A stretch of 64,000 nt of DNA from Allosalinactinospora lopnorensis (lineage in GTDB: Bacteria > Actinomycetota > Actinomycetes > Streptosporangiales > Streptosporangiaceae): NCBI RefSeq assembly GCF_000981225.1, contig NZ_LAJC01000018.1:1-64000 (forward strand). Direction: 5' to 3'. How positions within the stretch are numbered: the first letter of the stretch is position 1; each line of letters begins with the position of its first letter. The notes beneath the pieces were generated by a model. It saw nothing but the letters and a program-made list of their open reading frames with translations, searched no databases and was not told the DNA's origin. Made by a program: the position numbers and the translations under genes. Positions 38,869 through 47,337 of this stretch are shown here, in pieces.

Positions 38869-39342
38869 ATGGGTGTGCGTGTATACCTTGGATCCGATCA
38901 TGCAGGCTTCGAACTGAAGGAGCACCTCGTCTCCTGGCTCAAGGAGCGGGGATACGAGGTGGTGGACGCCGGACCCGCCGTCTATGACGCGGAGGACGAC
39001 TACCCGCCCTTTGTCCTGCGCGCCGCGGAGGGGGTTGCGGCCGACAAAGGAGCCGTGGGGGTCGTCCTCGGAGGATCCGGCAACGGCGAGCAGATGGCCG
39101 CGAACAAGGTGGCCGGCATCCGCGCCGCGCTGGCCTGGAGCGAGGAGACCGCCCGGCTCGCCCGTGAGCACAACAACGCCAACGTGCTCAGCATCGGAGG
39201 CCGGATGCACCCGCTGGAGGAGTCGACCCGCTTCGTCGAGGTCTTCCTCACCACTCCCTACAGCGGTGGCGAGCGCCACACCCGCCGGATCGAGATGATC
39301 AGCCGCTACGAACAGAACGGCGAACTGCCGCCGCTGCCCTGA
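38869..39342 (+). CDS. rpiB: Ribose-5-phosphate isomerase B
   Basis: Interconverts ribose-5-phosphate and ribulose-5-phosphate in the pentose phosphate pathway; 157 residues. The start VYLGSDHAGFELKEHL and the loop GGSGNGEQMAANKVAGIRAAL are diagnostic; as in the mycobacterial enzyme a Glu (GNGE) replaces the catalytic Cys of the E. coli type. ATG 38869 has no clear ribosome site and may start a leaderless transcript. Confidence 0.95.
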   Translation: MGVRVYLGSDHAGFELKEHLVSWLKERGYEVVDAGPAVYDAEDDYPPFVLRAAEGVAADKGAVGVVLGGSGNGEQMAANKVAGIRAALAWSEETARLAREHNNANVLSIGGRMHPLEESTRFVEVFLTTPYSGGERHTRRIEMISRYEQNGELPPLP

Positions 39343-39776
39343 GCGGCAGCGGTCGGCGGATCAGCGCCGGCGGCGGCGCTCGCGCCGCCGGCCGTGCCTG
39401 GTTGCGCGCTTCGCCTCGCGCGGAGCGGGCGGGATCGCCAGGGCGTCCGGCCCGGTCGTCTGTTCCGGAGGACCAGCGGGCGGTTCGCCGGATCCGCGGC
39501 GCTGCCGATCAGATGGCGCGGATCCGACGCTTCCACGTTCTCCCGTGACCGGGCCGGGCCCGACGTGGCGGGATGGGAAATCCGGGGGAGGGGATCGCGG
39601 TCCGTGCGCGGACGTGACACGTCGCGCACGCGCATCGCCGCGGCCAGGCTGATATGTGTACGTGGCACTTCGACTCCGCCCGCCCCTTCCCTTTTCCACC
39701 CGTTCACGCCTTGCGGTGACGGTAATACGATTACCCGGCCGTGAAAAGGCTCCCGGGCAGCGGGCTGCCCGCGGGT
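39343..39776. other. Intergenic region between rpiB and the eis-like gene
   Basis: About 430 bases with no gene I can support. Several long open frames exist on both strands, but all are Arg/Pro-rich, lack start signals and match nothing. The only structured element is the palindrome at 39721-39735. Confidence 0.5.
39721..39735. repeat. Short perfect inverted repeat
   Basis: GGTAAT-ACG-ATTACC, arms of 6 bp, in an otherwise GC-rich gap between convergent genes. It could be an operator for an unseen transcript; I cannot assign it. Confidence 0.4.
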
Positions 39777-41045
39777 CTAGAAGATCACGCCGCAGAAGGG
39801 ACGGGTGGGGAGGCTGAGCGCGGTGTCCAATCGCTGCGCCGCTCCCGCTGTCTCCTCGGTGAGCGACCCGGCCGCGAGGTGGGAGGACAGCCGGGTGTCC
39901 CCCAGGTAGGCCGCTCCCAGATGGGAGACGTCCAGCCGGATGTCCGGCTCGGCGTCGGTCATGGTGCAGTGTGCGGAACCGGTGTCCGCCGCGAGCCGCC
40001 ACCGGCCGGCGTTCCACGGGCAGTACGTGTCGGTCGCCTCGATCACCACGTCAACGGGTGCGGCGTAGGACCGCTGCTCCAGGGCGGCGGGCAGGTCCAC
40101 GAGCCGGATCCAGAGCCCGTCGGTGAGCCGCGAGCGGGCCGGGTACTTGTCGCTGAGCAGGTGGAAGAGCGGGTCGTCCAGCGGGCGCAGCGCGGTGCTG
40201 ACCGTGGAGACGAGGTCGCGCGTGAGGACGTGCTCCCAGAGCAGCGCGTGCGCCGCGGGGGTTGTGGCGTAGAGCTGGTCGACACGCAGCGGGCAGTCGG
40301 CCACGCCGTGGTCGTCCCACTGCTGCCTGATCCGGTAGAGCGCGTAGCCGCTCGGGCCGGTGCCGTCCTCAGCGAGTGCGCACTTCAGGGAACTGAACCC
40401 GGCGCGGTCCCGCTCCTCGCCGGAGAGGAGGAGGTCCCACCGCGCCTTGTCGCGGGCGAACTCGCCGACCAGGGTGGAGGCCGCGGCCTGGTGTACCAGC
40501 GACAGCTCGTCGCGGACCTCGCCGGGCGAGGCCAGCCTGAGCTGGAGTCCGGGGTCGCGCGGCAGGTCGGGACGCAGGGCGGCCTCGCCCCGCCGCAGCG
40601 TGATCATGGCCGAGGCGGAGGCGGAACCGTACCCGAAGCGTCCGTAGATGCCGCCCTCGCTGGCGAACAGCGCCGCGACCGCCTCGCCCCGCTCGCGGAT
40701 GTCGGCGAGCTGGCGGCGCATCAGCGCGCTGAGGATCCCCCGGCGGCGATGGGTGGGCCAGACCCCCACGCCGGACACCCCGGCGACGGGGCGCTGCCCG
40801 CCGGGCAGCGTCATCGTGAAGGAGTGCGCCACCGCCGTGCCCACCATCTGCTCACCGTCGAACACCGCCAGGGTACGGTCGAGGTCGGTGATGGCGCGGT
40901 AGTGTTCCAGCCGCTCTACGGAGGCGTTATGGCTGTTCAGCGCCTCGGCGCATAACCGCGCGAAGGCGGCGAACCGGTCGTCGTCGATGGGGCCGGGGCT
41001 CCACGTAGCGGCGTCGTCGGTTCTGGCGGTGTGTGATCGCGACAT
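39777..41045 (-). CDS. eis: Eis-family GNAT N-acetyltransferase
   Basis: A 422-residue acetyltransferase related to mycobacterial Eis, which acetylates amines (aminoglycosides, lysines) with acetyl-CoA. The CoA-binding segment is GVGVWPTHRRRGILSALM near residue 88; a conserved Tyr region GIYGRFGYG follows; the protein ends CGVIF, and in Eis the C-terminal Phe carboxylate is the general base. The middle second GNAT-like and sterol-carrier-like domains fit the length. ATG 41045 has AAAGGAAG just upstream. The natural substrate is unknown. Confidence 0.88.
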   Translation of the reverse strand: MSRSHTARTDDAATWSPGPIDDDRFAAFARLCAEALNSHNASVERLEHYRAITDLDRTLAVFDGEQMVGTAVAHSFTMTLPGGQRPVAGVSGVGVWPTHRRRGILSALMRRQLADIRERGEAVAALFASEGGIYGRFGYGSASASAMITLRRGEAALRPDLPRDPGLQLRLASPGEVRDELSLVHQAAASTLVGEFARDKARWDLLLSGEERDRAGFSSLKCALAEDGTGPSGYALYRIRQQWDDHGVADCPLRVDQLYATTPAAHALLWEHVLTRDLVSTVSTALRPLDDPLFHLLSDKYPARSRLTDGLWIRLVDLPAALEQRSYAAPVDVVIEATDTYCPWNAGRWRLAADTGSAHCTMTDAEPDIRLDVSHLGAAYLGDTRLSSHLAAGSLTEETAGAAQRLDTALSLPTRPFCGVIF

Positions 41046-41409
41046 ACTTCCTTTGCCTATCACCGGCGGTACAGGGCGGCCAACGGATTTTCCGCTCGGC
41101 CGCGGGGCGCCGATCACGCCGGCGGAGAACAGTGGCAGTGGGGGAAGCGAGCAGTCACAGTTGCGAGCCGTCCGAAGCCCGGATTGACGGTCGACCGGGT
41201 CCGGGATTTTCCGGCGAATCACCGTCGGATTGCCTCCGGAGGCCTGACGCGGCGGCGCTTCTCTGCCCATACTGGACCATGCGTATTCCTGTGTGGTTTT
41301 TCGGGCACACGCTGGGCGGATATCGGTCTGTCTGCTATCCGCCGCCGTGCTGGAAGCGATTCCGCAGCTGCGTGCCAGGTCCTCAGGTGGACGCTACAGT
41401 TCGGGCACG
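41046..41409. other. Intergenic region between eis-like and SpoIIE-like genes
   Basis: A 364-base divergent gap that should hold both promoters. I find no further gene, RNA or repeat; the open frame that extends the phosphatase gene upstream has no family similarity. Confidence 0.5.
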
Positions 41410-42513
41410 ATGAACGCTTCAGTAACCCCCAAGCTCCTGCGCTGCGCTCGTTCGGCGAGCCAGCGCGTGCTCGCCGTACTCCGGCGCAACGTGCTGTTCC
41501 GGTACCGGATCGTGCTGATCACCCTGGTGGTGCTGGCCGTCGGTATCGGTGTCGGTGCTGTGTGGGGGCCGTCCGGCTGGTTCCCGCCCAGCGCGGTGAT
41601 CCTCACCGTGCTGGCCGGCGGGCTGCTGCTGAAGCGCAAGAGCCTGGCGTTCCTCCTCGGTGTTGTCGCGGCCGTGCTGCTGTTCGTGACGTTCAAGCTG
41701 GACTTCGGGCAGGTGGGCCCGGGGCTGCTGGTGACCATCGGCGTCACAGCGGTCCTGGCCTACCTGCTGTCGGGGGTCCGCGAACGGATCGGGGTTCAGG
41801 GACTCGGAGGCGAGCGGATGCTGCTCGACCTGCGCGACCGCCTGCTCGCCCAGGGGCGCCTGCCGCGCCTGCCCGCCGGCTGGGGCGGTACGGCGATCCT
41901 CCGCCAGGCCGGCGGGTCGTCGTTCGGCGGTGACTTCGTCGTCTCGATGCGCCATGATGAGCGGCTCGACCTCGCCGTCGTGGACGTCTCCGGCAAGGGC
42001 GTGGACGCCGGAACCCGCGCTCTGATGCTCTCGGGCGCGTTCGGCGGACTCATCAGCGCGGTCCCCAGCAGCGAGTTCCTGTCGCACTGCAACGACTATT
42101 TGATGCGGACCTCCATGGGTGAGGGGTTCGTCACAGCGGTGCATCTCAGTATCGACCTGGAGAGCGGCGACTACATCATCGCCTCCGCAGGTCATCCGCC
42201 CGCCGTCCAGTTCGACAACGGCGCCGGCACCTGGAGCACCGCCGATGCCAAAGGGGTCGTTCTCGGTGTCATCCCGGAGATGAGTTACACGCCCGTAAAG
42301 GGGAGGCTGCGCCCGGGCGACGCGATCATGCTCTATACCGACGGCCTTATCGAGACACCGGGAGAGGACCTGGACGCGGGAGTGGACCGCCTCCTGGGAG
42401 CGGCCGAGCAGTTGGTCACCGAAGGCTTCGGCCCGGGGGCAGGCCCCCTTGTGGACGGCCTCAGCAGGGAAAAGAACGACGACTGCGCGCTGGTGGTCAT
42501 CTGGCGCTCCTGA
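41410..42513 (+). CDS. Membrane-anchored SpoIIE-type (PP2C) serine phosphatase
   Basis: A 367-residue PP2C-fold phosphatase of the SpoIIE/RsbU type, expected to dephosphorylate an anti-sigma-factor antagonist. Residues about 25-120 hold three to four membrane helices; the phosphatase domain follows, with GGDFVVSMRHDERLDLAVVDVSGKGVDAG carrying the metal-binding Asp residues, then SAGHPPAV, LYTDGLIE and KNDDCALVVI at the end. No GAF, PAS or kinase domain is attached. ATG 41410 is the first Met of the conserved protein. No partner gene lies nearby. Confidence 0.9.
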   Translation: MNASVTPKLLRCARSASQRVLAVLRRNVLFRYRIVLITLVVLAVGIGVGAVWGPSGWFPPSAVILTVLAGGLLLKRKSLAFLLGVVAAVLLFVTFKLDFGQVGPGLLVTIGVTAVLAYLLSGVRERIGVQGLGGERMLLDLRDRLLAQGRLPRLPAGWGGTAILRQAGGSSFGGDFVVSMRHDERLDLAVVDVSGKGVDAGTRALMLSGAFGGLISAVPSSEFLSHCNDYLMRTSMGEGFVTAVHLSIDLESGDYIIASAGHPPAVQFDNGAGTWSTADAKGVVLGVIPEMSYTPVKGRLRPGDAIMLYTDGLIETPGEDLDAGVDRLLGAAEQLVTEGFGPGAGPLVDGLSREKNDDCALVVIWRS

Positions 42514-42840
42514 CTCCGCGTGCCTCTCCCCGCGCGGTGGAGACGCAGGGCGGCCAGATGTCCGCAGCAAGGGGCGGTGCCGGTAGGGTCGGGGTGCTCC
42601 CCGGGAAGAGGAGCGGCCCCGGAACACCGGCTGAGGTGGGCTCCGCTGTGCGATCACGGTGTTCACCACGGGATCCGACCCATGGCGTCGAGGCGCCGCC
42701 TGGACGACCGACACGCCCATCCGCCTGTGCCAACACGCGTGTTCGCGTGGAATCGGTGTGTTCTGGAGCTGTCGGATGAACTGACGATCCCCATTGGGCC
42801 CGCCCGGGGGTATACGGGACGCACGGAGGGGGTGCTCAGG
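42514..42840. other. Intergenic region upstream of mgtE
   Basis: A 327-base leader with no recognisable magnesium riboswitch (M-box) core and no supported gene. It ends in the GGAGGGGG ribosome site of mgtE near 42825-42832. Confidence 0.45.
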
Positions 42841-44184
42841 ATGGCCAACGACGAGCCCGTCGCGGAACTCACCCAGCTGGTCGAGGCGAACGACCTCACC
42901 GAGATCCGGCTGTGGCTGGCCGAGCATCCCCCTTATGAGATCGCGGACGAGTTGGAACGCATGGACAGCCGTCTCGCGATCGTCCCCTTCCGGCTCCTGG
43001 ACAAGGACCGCGAACTGGAGGTCTTCGAGGAGCTCGACCCGGTTCACCAGCAGGAGATCCTCCTCGGATTGCGCGACGTCGCCTTCCACGAGCTCCTGGA
43101 GGAGATGGACCCCGACGACCGGGCGCGGCTCATCGGAGAGGCGCCGGCCAAGATCGCCACCCGCGCGCTGGCCGGCCTGAGCCCTGCGGAACGGAAGATG
43201 ACCGCGGCCCTGCTGGGCTACCCCGAGGAGTCGGTCGGCCGGTACATGACGCCGGAGACCATCATCCTGCACCGGGATCTCACCGTGGGGCGGGCTCTGG
43301 AGGTCGTCCGGGCGAAGGGCGCCGAGGCCGAGACCGTCTACACGCTGCCCGTGGTCGACGACGGCCGGCGGCTCGCCGGAACCGTGGAGCTGAGCGATCT
43401 CGTCATCAACGACGACGAGACGCTCCTGAAGGACATCGTCGATATCCTCGTCCCTCGGGTGCGGGCGACCGAGCCGGCCGAGGGGGCCGCGCGCCTCATG
43501 CAGGAGGCGAACCTGGTCGCGCTGCCGGTCGTGGACTCCGAGGAGCGTTTCGTCGGGCTGCTGACCTTCGACGACGCCCTGGAACTGATCGAGGCGGCCG
43601 ACTCCGAGGACATCGCCCGTCAGTCGGCGGCCAGCCCGGTCGCCGGGCACTATGTCGCCGTGACGGTGACGAAGCTCGCGCGGGCGCGCGTGGTCTGGCT
43701 CCTGCTGCTCATCATCGCCTCTACCCTTACGGTGACCGTTCTGCAGGGGTTCGAGGGGACCTTGGAGCAGGTCACCGCGCTGGCGCTGTTCATCCCGATG
43801 CTCATGGGGACCGGCGGTAACGTCGGCTCCCAGTCGGCCACCGCGATCGTGCGCGCGCTCGCGGTGGGCGAGGTGCGGCTCCGGGACCTGCCGAAGGTCG
43901 CCTGGAAGGAGAGCCGGGTCGGACTCATGCTCGGGTGCATTCTGGCGACGATCGCGCTGACCGTCGGGTGGGCGGTGGTTCCGGGAGGGGTCGCGTTGGC
44001 GGTCGCGAGCTCTGTCATCGCGATCTGCACGTGGGCCGCGATCATCGGGAGCACGATGCCGCTGCTGGCCCGCCGCGTCGGCGTCGACCCCGCGGTGGTC
44101 TCGGCTCCCATGGTCACGACGCTGGTCGACGCGACGGGGCTGCTCATCTACTTCAGCACCGCCCGTGTCCTCCTCGGGATCTGA
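42841..44184 (+). CDS. mgtE: Magnesium transporter MgtE
   Basis: A Mg2+-selective channel, 447 residues. Cytosolic N domain (about 1-130), paired CBS domains (about 130-255; VGRYMTPETIILHRDLTV, then EANLVALPVVDSEERFVGLL) that sense Mg2+, a connecting helix, and five membrane helices with GTGGNVGSQSATAIVRAL and VVSAPMVTTLVDATGLLIYF in the pore. ATG 42841 has GGAGGGGG 8 bases upstream; the upstream open frame lacks coding character. Complete. Confidence 0.95.
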   Translation: MANDEPVAELTQLVEANDLTEIRLWLAEHPPYEIADELERMDSRLAIVPFRLLDKDRELEVFEELDPVHQQEILLGLRDVAFHELLEEMDPDDRARLIGEAPAKIATRALAGLSPAERKMTAALLGYPEESVGRYMTPETIILHRDLTVGRALEVVRAKGAEAETVYTLPVVDDGRRLAGTVELSDLVINDDETLLKDIVDILVPRVRATEPAEGAARLMQEANLVALPVVDSEERFVGLLTFDDALELIEAADSEDIARQSAASPVAGHYVAVTVTKLARARVVWLLLLIIASTLTVTVLQGFEGTLEQVTALALFIPMLMGTGGNVGSQSATAIVRALAVGEVRLRDLPKVAWKESRVGLMLGCILATIALTVGWAVVPGGVALAVASSVIAICTWAAIIGSTMPLLARRVGVDPAVVSAPMVTTLVDATGLLIYFSTARVLLGI

Positions 44185-44286
44185 TCGTCACTTCCACGTG
44201 TCTTATCTGGTATAACGCGCTGTTTTACGGGTATCGCTCCTCCTGCCCGCCACAGGTGGGACGTATCGCATTCGGAGGTGAGGTGC

Positions 44287-44499
44287 ATGTCCGGTCTCGG
44301 AGACGCCTTCAACAAAGTCAAAAGGACGGCCGAGAAGAACAGCGAGAAGATCGCTGAACAGGTCGAGAAAGTCGCGAAGACCGCGAAGCGGAAGACCGGC
44401 AGCGAACACGACGACAAGATCGACAAGGCCAGTGGGACGGCGACCGAATACCTCCGCAAGCGGGCAGAGAAGGAGCGAACAGAGCGCGACGAGCAGTGA
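44287..44499 (+). CDS. Rv0909/MT0933-type antitoxin-like small protein
   Basis: A 70-residue Lys/Glu/Asp-rich helical protein with the pattern KIAEQVEKVAKTAKRKTGSE then DDKIDKASGTATEYL, resembling the MT0933-like antitoxin family of mycobacteria. ATG 44287 follows GGAGGTGAGG closely; ATG 44278 upstream is worse placed. No toxin gene is adjacent (mgtE before, an [2Fe-2S] protein after), so it is an orphan or acts otherwise. A hairpin terminator follows 16 bases after the stop. Confidence 0.72.
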   Translation: MSGLGDAFNKVKRTAEKNSEKIAEQVEKVAKTAKRKTGSEHDDKIDKASGTATEYLRKRAEKERTERDEQ

Positions 44500-44515
44500 T
44501 CCGCTGCAGCGCGAG

Positions 44516-44549
44516 CGGCCCCGGGCCACGGGCCCGGGGCCGTCCTGTT
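44516..44549 (+). terminator. Terminator hairpin after the antitoxin-like gene
   Basis: A perfect 12-bp stem (CGGCCCCGGGCC with GGCCCGGGGCCG) and an ACG loop, followed by TCCTGTTT. Confidence 0.8.
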
Positions 44550-44612
44550 TGGCGCCCGTGGCCTCCCGGGCTGCAGGCCTCCCGCGCCGGGCGGCGCGGC
44601 GCCAGGAAACTC

Positions 44613-44631
44613 TTAGGGTAACCTCACCTAT
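44613..44631 (+). promoter_or_regulatory. Iron box (IdeR/DmdR1-type operator)
   Basis: TTAGGGTAACCTCACCTAT matches the 19-bp DtxR/IdeR/DmdR1 consensus TTAGGTTAGGCTAACCTAA at 14 positions, with both outer half-sites nearly intact. It lies upstream of the [2Fe-2S] protein gene, so that gene is probably repressed when iron is plentiful. Confidence 0.65.
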
Positions 44632-44760
44632 TGCGGCGGTCGTCCGGCCGCGCCCGGAATGAGCTGGGACGAGACGGGACGGCAGGTGCCGGTCAGCGCG
44701 GATGCCGCACCGGTGCATCCACTCGGCAGGACCCGCGGGTATGAAGAGGAGCGGACCCAG

Positions 44761-45258
44761 GTGACGCCATCGGACAAGCCGTGCCGGCTCGTGGTGTGCC
44801 GTGGTTGCTGCTGCGGTACCCGCAAGAAGCGCCCCGGCGTCGACCACGAGGGGCAGCTGCGGCGGTTGAGCGAGGTGCACGACCACAAGGGGCGCGATAT
44901 CCCCGTGCGTGTCAGCGAGTGCCTCGACATCTGCTTCCAGGCCAACGTCGTCGTCGTGCACCCCTCCTCGCAGGGGCGCGCCCGGGGCGGCCGCCCGGTG
45001 TGGTTCGGTGAGATGACCGAGGAGCGCCTCATCGAGGAGCTCGACGACTGGATCTTCGAGGGCGGGCCCGGCGTCGCCCCGATTCCGGAGTCCCTGGAAA
45101 TCCACGTGACCTCCAAGGACGCCAAGAAACCGAAGAAGGCCAAGAAGGCCAAGAAGGAAAAGAAGGCGAAGAAATCCGCCGAGGCGCCCGCCGGGCCCCT
45201 CCCGGCGAAGCAGCGGCCCGCCAAGAAGGAACGCAAGAAGAAGAGCAAGAAGGCGTAG
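44761..45258 (+). CDS. Thioredoxin-like [2Fe-2S] ferredoxin domain protein with Lys-rich tail
   Basis: A 165-residue protein. Residues 7-100 form a thioredoxin-like [2Fe-2S] domain: CRLVVCRGCCCGTRKK with a Cys cluster, then RVSECLDICFQANVVVVHP supplying the other two ligands. After about residue 119 comes a 45-residue tail very rich in Lys and Ala (KKAKKAKKEKKAKK pattern), resembling nucleic-acid-binding tails. GTG 44761 has AGAGGAG 9 bases upstream; ATG 44659, closer to the iron box, would add 34 residues. The iron box suggests induction in iron starvation, so it may serve iron handling; the precise role is unknown. Confidence 0.82.
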   Translation: MTPSDKPCRLVVCRGCCCGTRKKRPGVDHEGQLRRLSEVHDHKGRDIPVRVSECLDICFQANVVVVHPSSQGRARGGRPVWFGEMTEERLIEELDDWIFEGGPGVAPIPESLEIHVTSKDAKKPKKAKKAKKEKKAKKSAEAPAGPLPAKQRPAKKERKKKSKKA

Positions 45259-45281
45259 GCGCGGGCTCCGCCGCCCCGGCG

Positions 45282-47171
45282 TCACCGGCTCGACGGGGTG
45301 CCCGGCCTCTCCTGCGAGGCGAACTGGGTGCGGTACAGCGCCGCGTAGAGGCCGCCCTGGGCCAGCAGCTCCTCGTGGGTTCCCCGCTCCAGGATCCGGC
45401 CGTCCTCCAGGACCAGGAGCAGATCGGCTTCGCGCACCGTCGCCAGCCTGTGGGCGATCACGAGGGAGGTCCGCCCGGTCAGCGCGGTCCGCAGCGCCTC
45501 CTGAACGGCGGCCTCGGACTCCGAGTCCAGGTGCGCCGTGGCCTCGTCCAGCACGACGACGGACGGGGCCTTCAGCAGCAGCCGCGCGATCGCCAACCGC
45601 TGCTTCTCACCACCGGAAAGCCGGTACCCGCGGTCGCCCACCATCGTCTTCAGGCCATCGGGCAGGGTCTGCAGAAGCTGACCGAGCTGGGCGGCGCGCA
45701 TCGCCTCGACCAGTTCCTCGTCGGTGGCGCCGGGCCGGGCGTAGCGGAGGTTCGCCCCGACGGTGTCGTGGAACAGCTGCGGGTCCTGGGTGACCACGCC
45801 GACGCTGCCGCGCAGCGACTGCGACCTGGCGTCGCGCAGGTCCAGCCCGCCGATCCGTACGCTCCCCTCCGTCGGGTCGTACAGCCGCGAGACCAGGTGG
45901 GTCAGGGTCGTCTTACCCGCGCCCGAGGGGCCCACCAGCGCCACCAGCCGCCCCGGCTCGGCGGTGAACGAGACCTCGCTCAGCACCTGGGTGTTCTCGA
46001 TGGTCTCGGCGTGCGGCGTCAGCTCCAGTGAGGCCAGCGAGGATTCGTCGGCGCTGGGGTAGCGGAACGAGACGTGGTCGAACTCGACGGTCAACGGGCC
46101 GTCGGGCAGGTCCCTCGCGTCGGCCTTCTCCTCGACCATCGGTGTGAGGTCCAGGACCTCGAAGACCCGGTCGAAGCTGACCAGTGCGGTCATGATCTCC
46201 ACGTGCACGTTGGACAGCGCCGTGACCGGAGCGTAGAGGCGAGCCAGCAGCGTCGTCAGCGCCACGAGGGTTCCCAGCTCGAAAGCACCGCTGATCACCA
46301 GGTTGCCGCCCACGCCGTAGACCACGGCCGTGGCGAGGGCGGTGATCAGGCCGAGCAGGGTGAACAGCAGCCCGCCGAACACGGCTTGGACCACGCCTAT
46401 GTTGCGCACCTGGGCCGCCTGCCGGGCGAACCCCTCGGACTCCTCCTCGGGCCTGCCGTACAGCTTCACCAGCATCGCGCCGCCGACGTTGAACCGCTCG
46501 GTCATCAGCGAGCTCATCTCGGCGTTCAGGTCCATGCCGTCGCGGGAGATCCTGGCGACCTTGCGGCCGATGAACTTGGCGGGCAGCACGAACAGGGGCA
46601 CCAGCAGCAGCGCGATGAGAGTGATCTGCCACGAGAGCAGCAGCATCGTGGTCACCACCGCGAGGGTGCTGATCACGTTCGACACCACCGATTGCAGTAC
46701 CGAGGTGATGGCGCGCTGGGCGCCTACGACATCGGTGTTCAGCCGGCTGATGAGCGAACCGGTTTGCGTGCGGGTGAAGAACGCCATAGGCATCCGCTGG
46801 ACGTGGGCGAACACCTGGGTGCGCAGCAGGTAGATGACGCCTTCGCCGATACGCGCCGACAGCCACCTGCCGGTCAGCCCCAGCGTGGCCTCCAGCAGCG
46901 CGAGCACGGCGACCGCGATCGCCAGCCAGACCACCAGGGTGCTGTCCTGCCGCGCGACGCCGTGGTCGATGATCGTCTTGAGCAGCAGCGGGTTGGCGAC
47001 GACAATCGCCGAACCGACCGATGTCACCAGCACGAACAGCAGAATGGACCGCCAGTGCGGCCTGGCGTACTCGCCGATCCTGCGCACGGTTCCCGGAGAC
47101 AGGCTGGTGCTTTTGGCGCTGCCGTCGTTGACCAGGGACCGGTAAATGGGTGGTCCGCCACCCGTCATCAT
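45282..47171 (-). CDS. ABC exporter (fused membrane and ATPase domains)
   Basis: A 629-residue ABC half-exporter. Residues about 35-330 hold the six-helix membrane domain (PHWRSILLFVLVTSVGSAIVV and later helices), and residues about 370-620 the ATPase, with GPSGAGKTT, LSGGEKQR, VVLDEATAHLD and switch-His AHRLATV. An about 20-residue insertion lies just before the Walker A region. It should work as a homodimer exporting a drug, lipid or peptide; the substrate is unknown. ATG 47171 (or 47168). Confidence 0.9.
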   Translation of the reverse strand: MMTGGGPPIYRSLVNDGSAKSTSLSPGTVRRIGEYARPHWRSILLFVLVTSVGSAIVVANPLLLKTIIDHGVARQDSTLVVWLAIAVAVLALLEATLGLTGRWLSARIGEGVIYLLRTQVFAHVQRMPMAFFTRTQTGSLISRLNTDVVGAQRAITSVLQSVVSNVISTLAVVTTMLLLSWQITLIALLLVPLFVLPAKFIGRKVARISRDGMDLNAEMSSLMTERFNVGGAMLVKLYGRPEEESEGFARQAAQVRNIGVVQAVFGGLLFTLLGLITALATAVVYGVGGNLVISGAFELGTLVALTTLLARLYAPVTALSNVHVEIMTALVSFDRVFEVLDLTPMVEEKADARDLPDGPLTVEFDHVSFRYPSADESSLASLELTPHAETIENTQVLSEVSFTAEPGRLVALVGPSGAGKTTLTHLVSRLYDPTEGSVRIGGLDLRDARSQSLRGSVGVVTQDPQLFHDTVGANLRYARPGATDEELVEAMRAAQLGQLLQTLPDGLKTMVGDRGYRLSGGEKQRLAIARLLLKAPSVVVLDEATAHLDSESEAAVQEALRTALTGRTSLVIAHRLATVREADLLLVLEDGRILERGTHEELLAQGGLYAALYRTQFASQERPGTPSSR

Positions 47172-47337
47172 TGTGAACCCCGTATCGTCTCGCGCGTTCT
47201 CTCCGCGGATGCCGCGGCTGGGACAGCAACGTCAACACGGACCGGCATTGGCTGCTTCCCACGATCCCCGGCGAAGGGCCCAGGGGAATTACGCCGGTCG
47301 CGGAACGGGCCGATCGGCGACGCCTCGCGGGCAGGTG

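Noticed and set aside
39361-40017. Arg-rich open frame on the minus strand in the gap after rpiB
   Set aside because: Overlaps the eis-like gene and has no start signal or similarity in the non-overlapping part.
42514-42840. Magnesium riboswitch (M-box) before mgtE
   Set aside because: No conserved M-box core could be found in the leader.
41419-43650. A 743-codon minus-strand frame across the SpoIIE-like and mgtE genes
   Set aside because: Antisense shadow; both plus-strand genes have clear catalytic or transport motifs.
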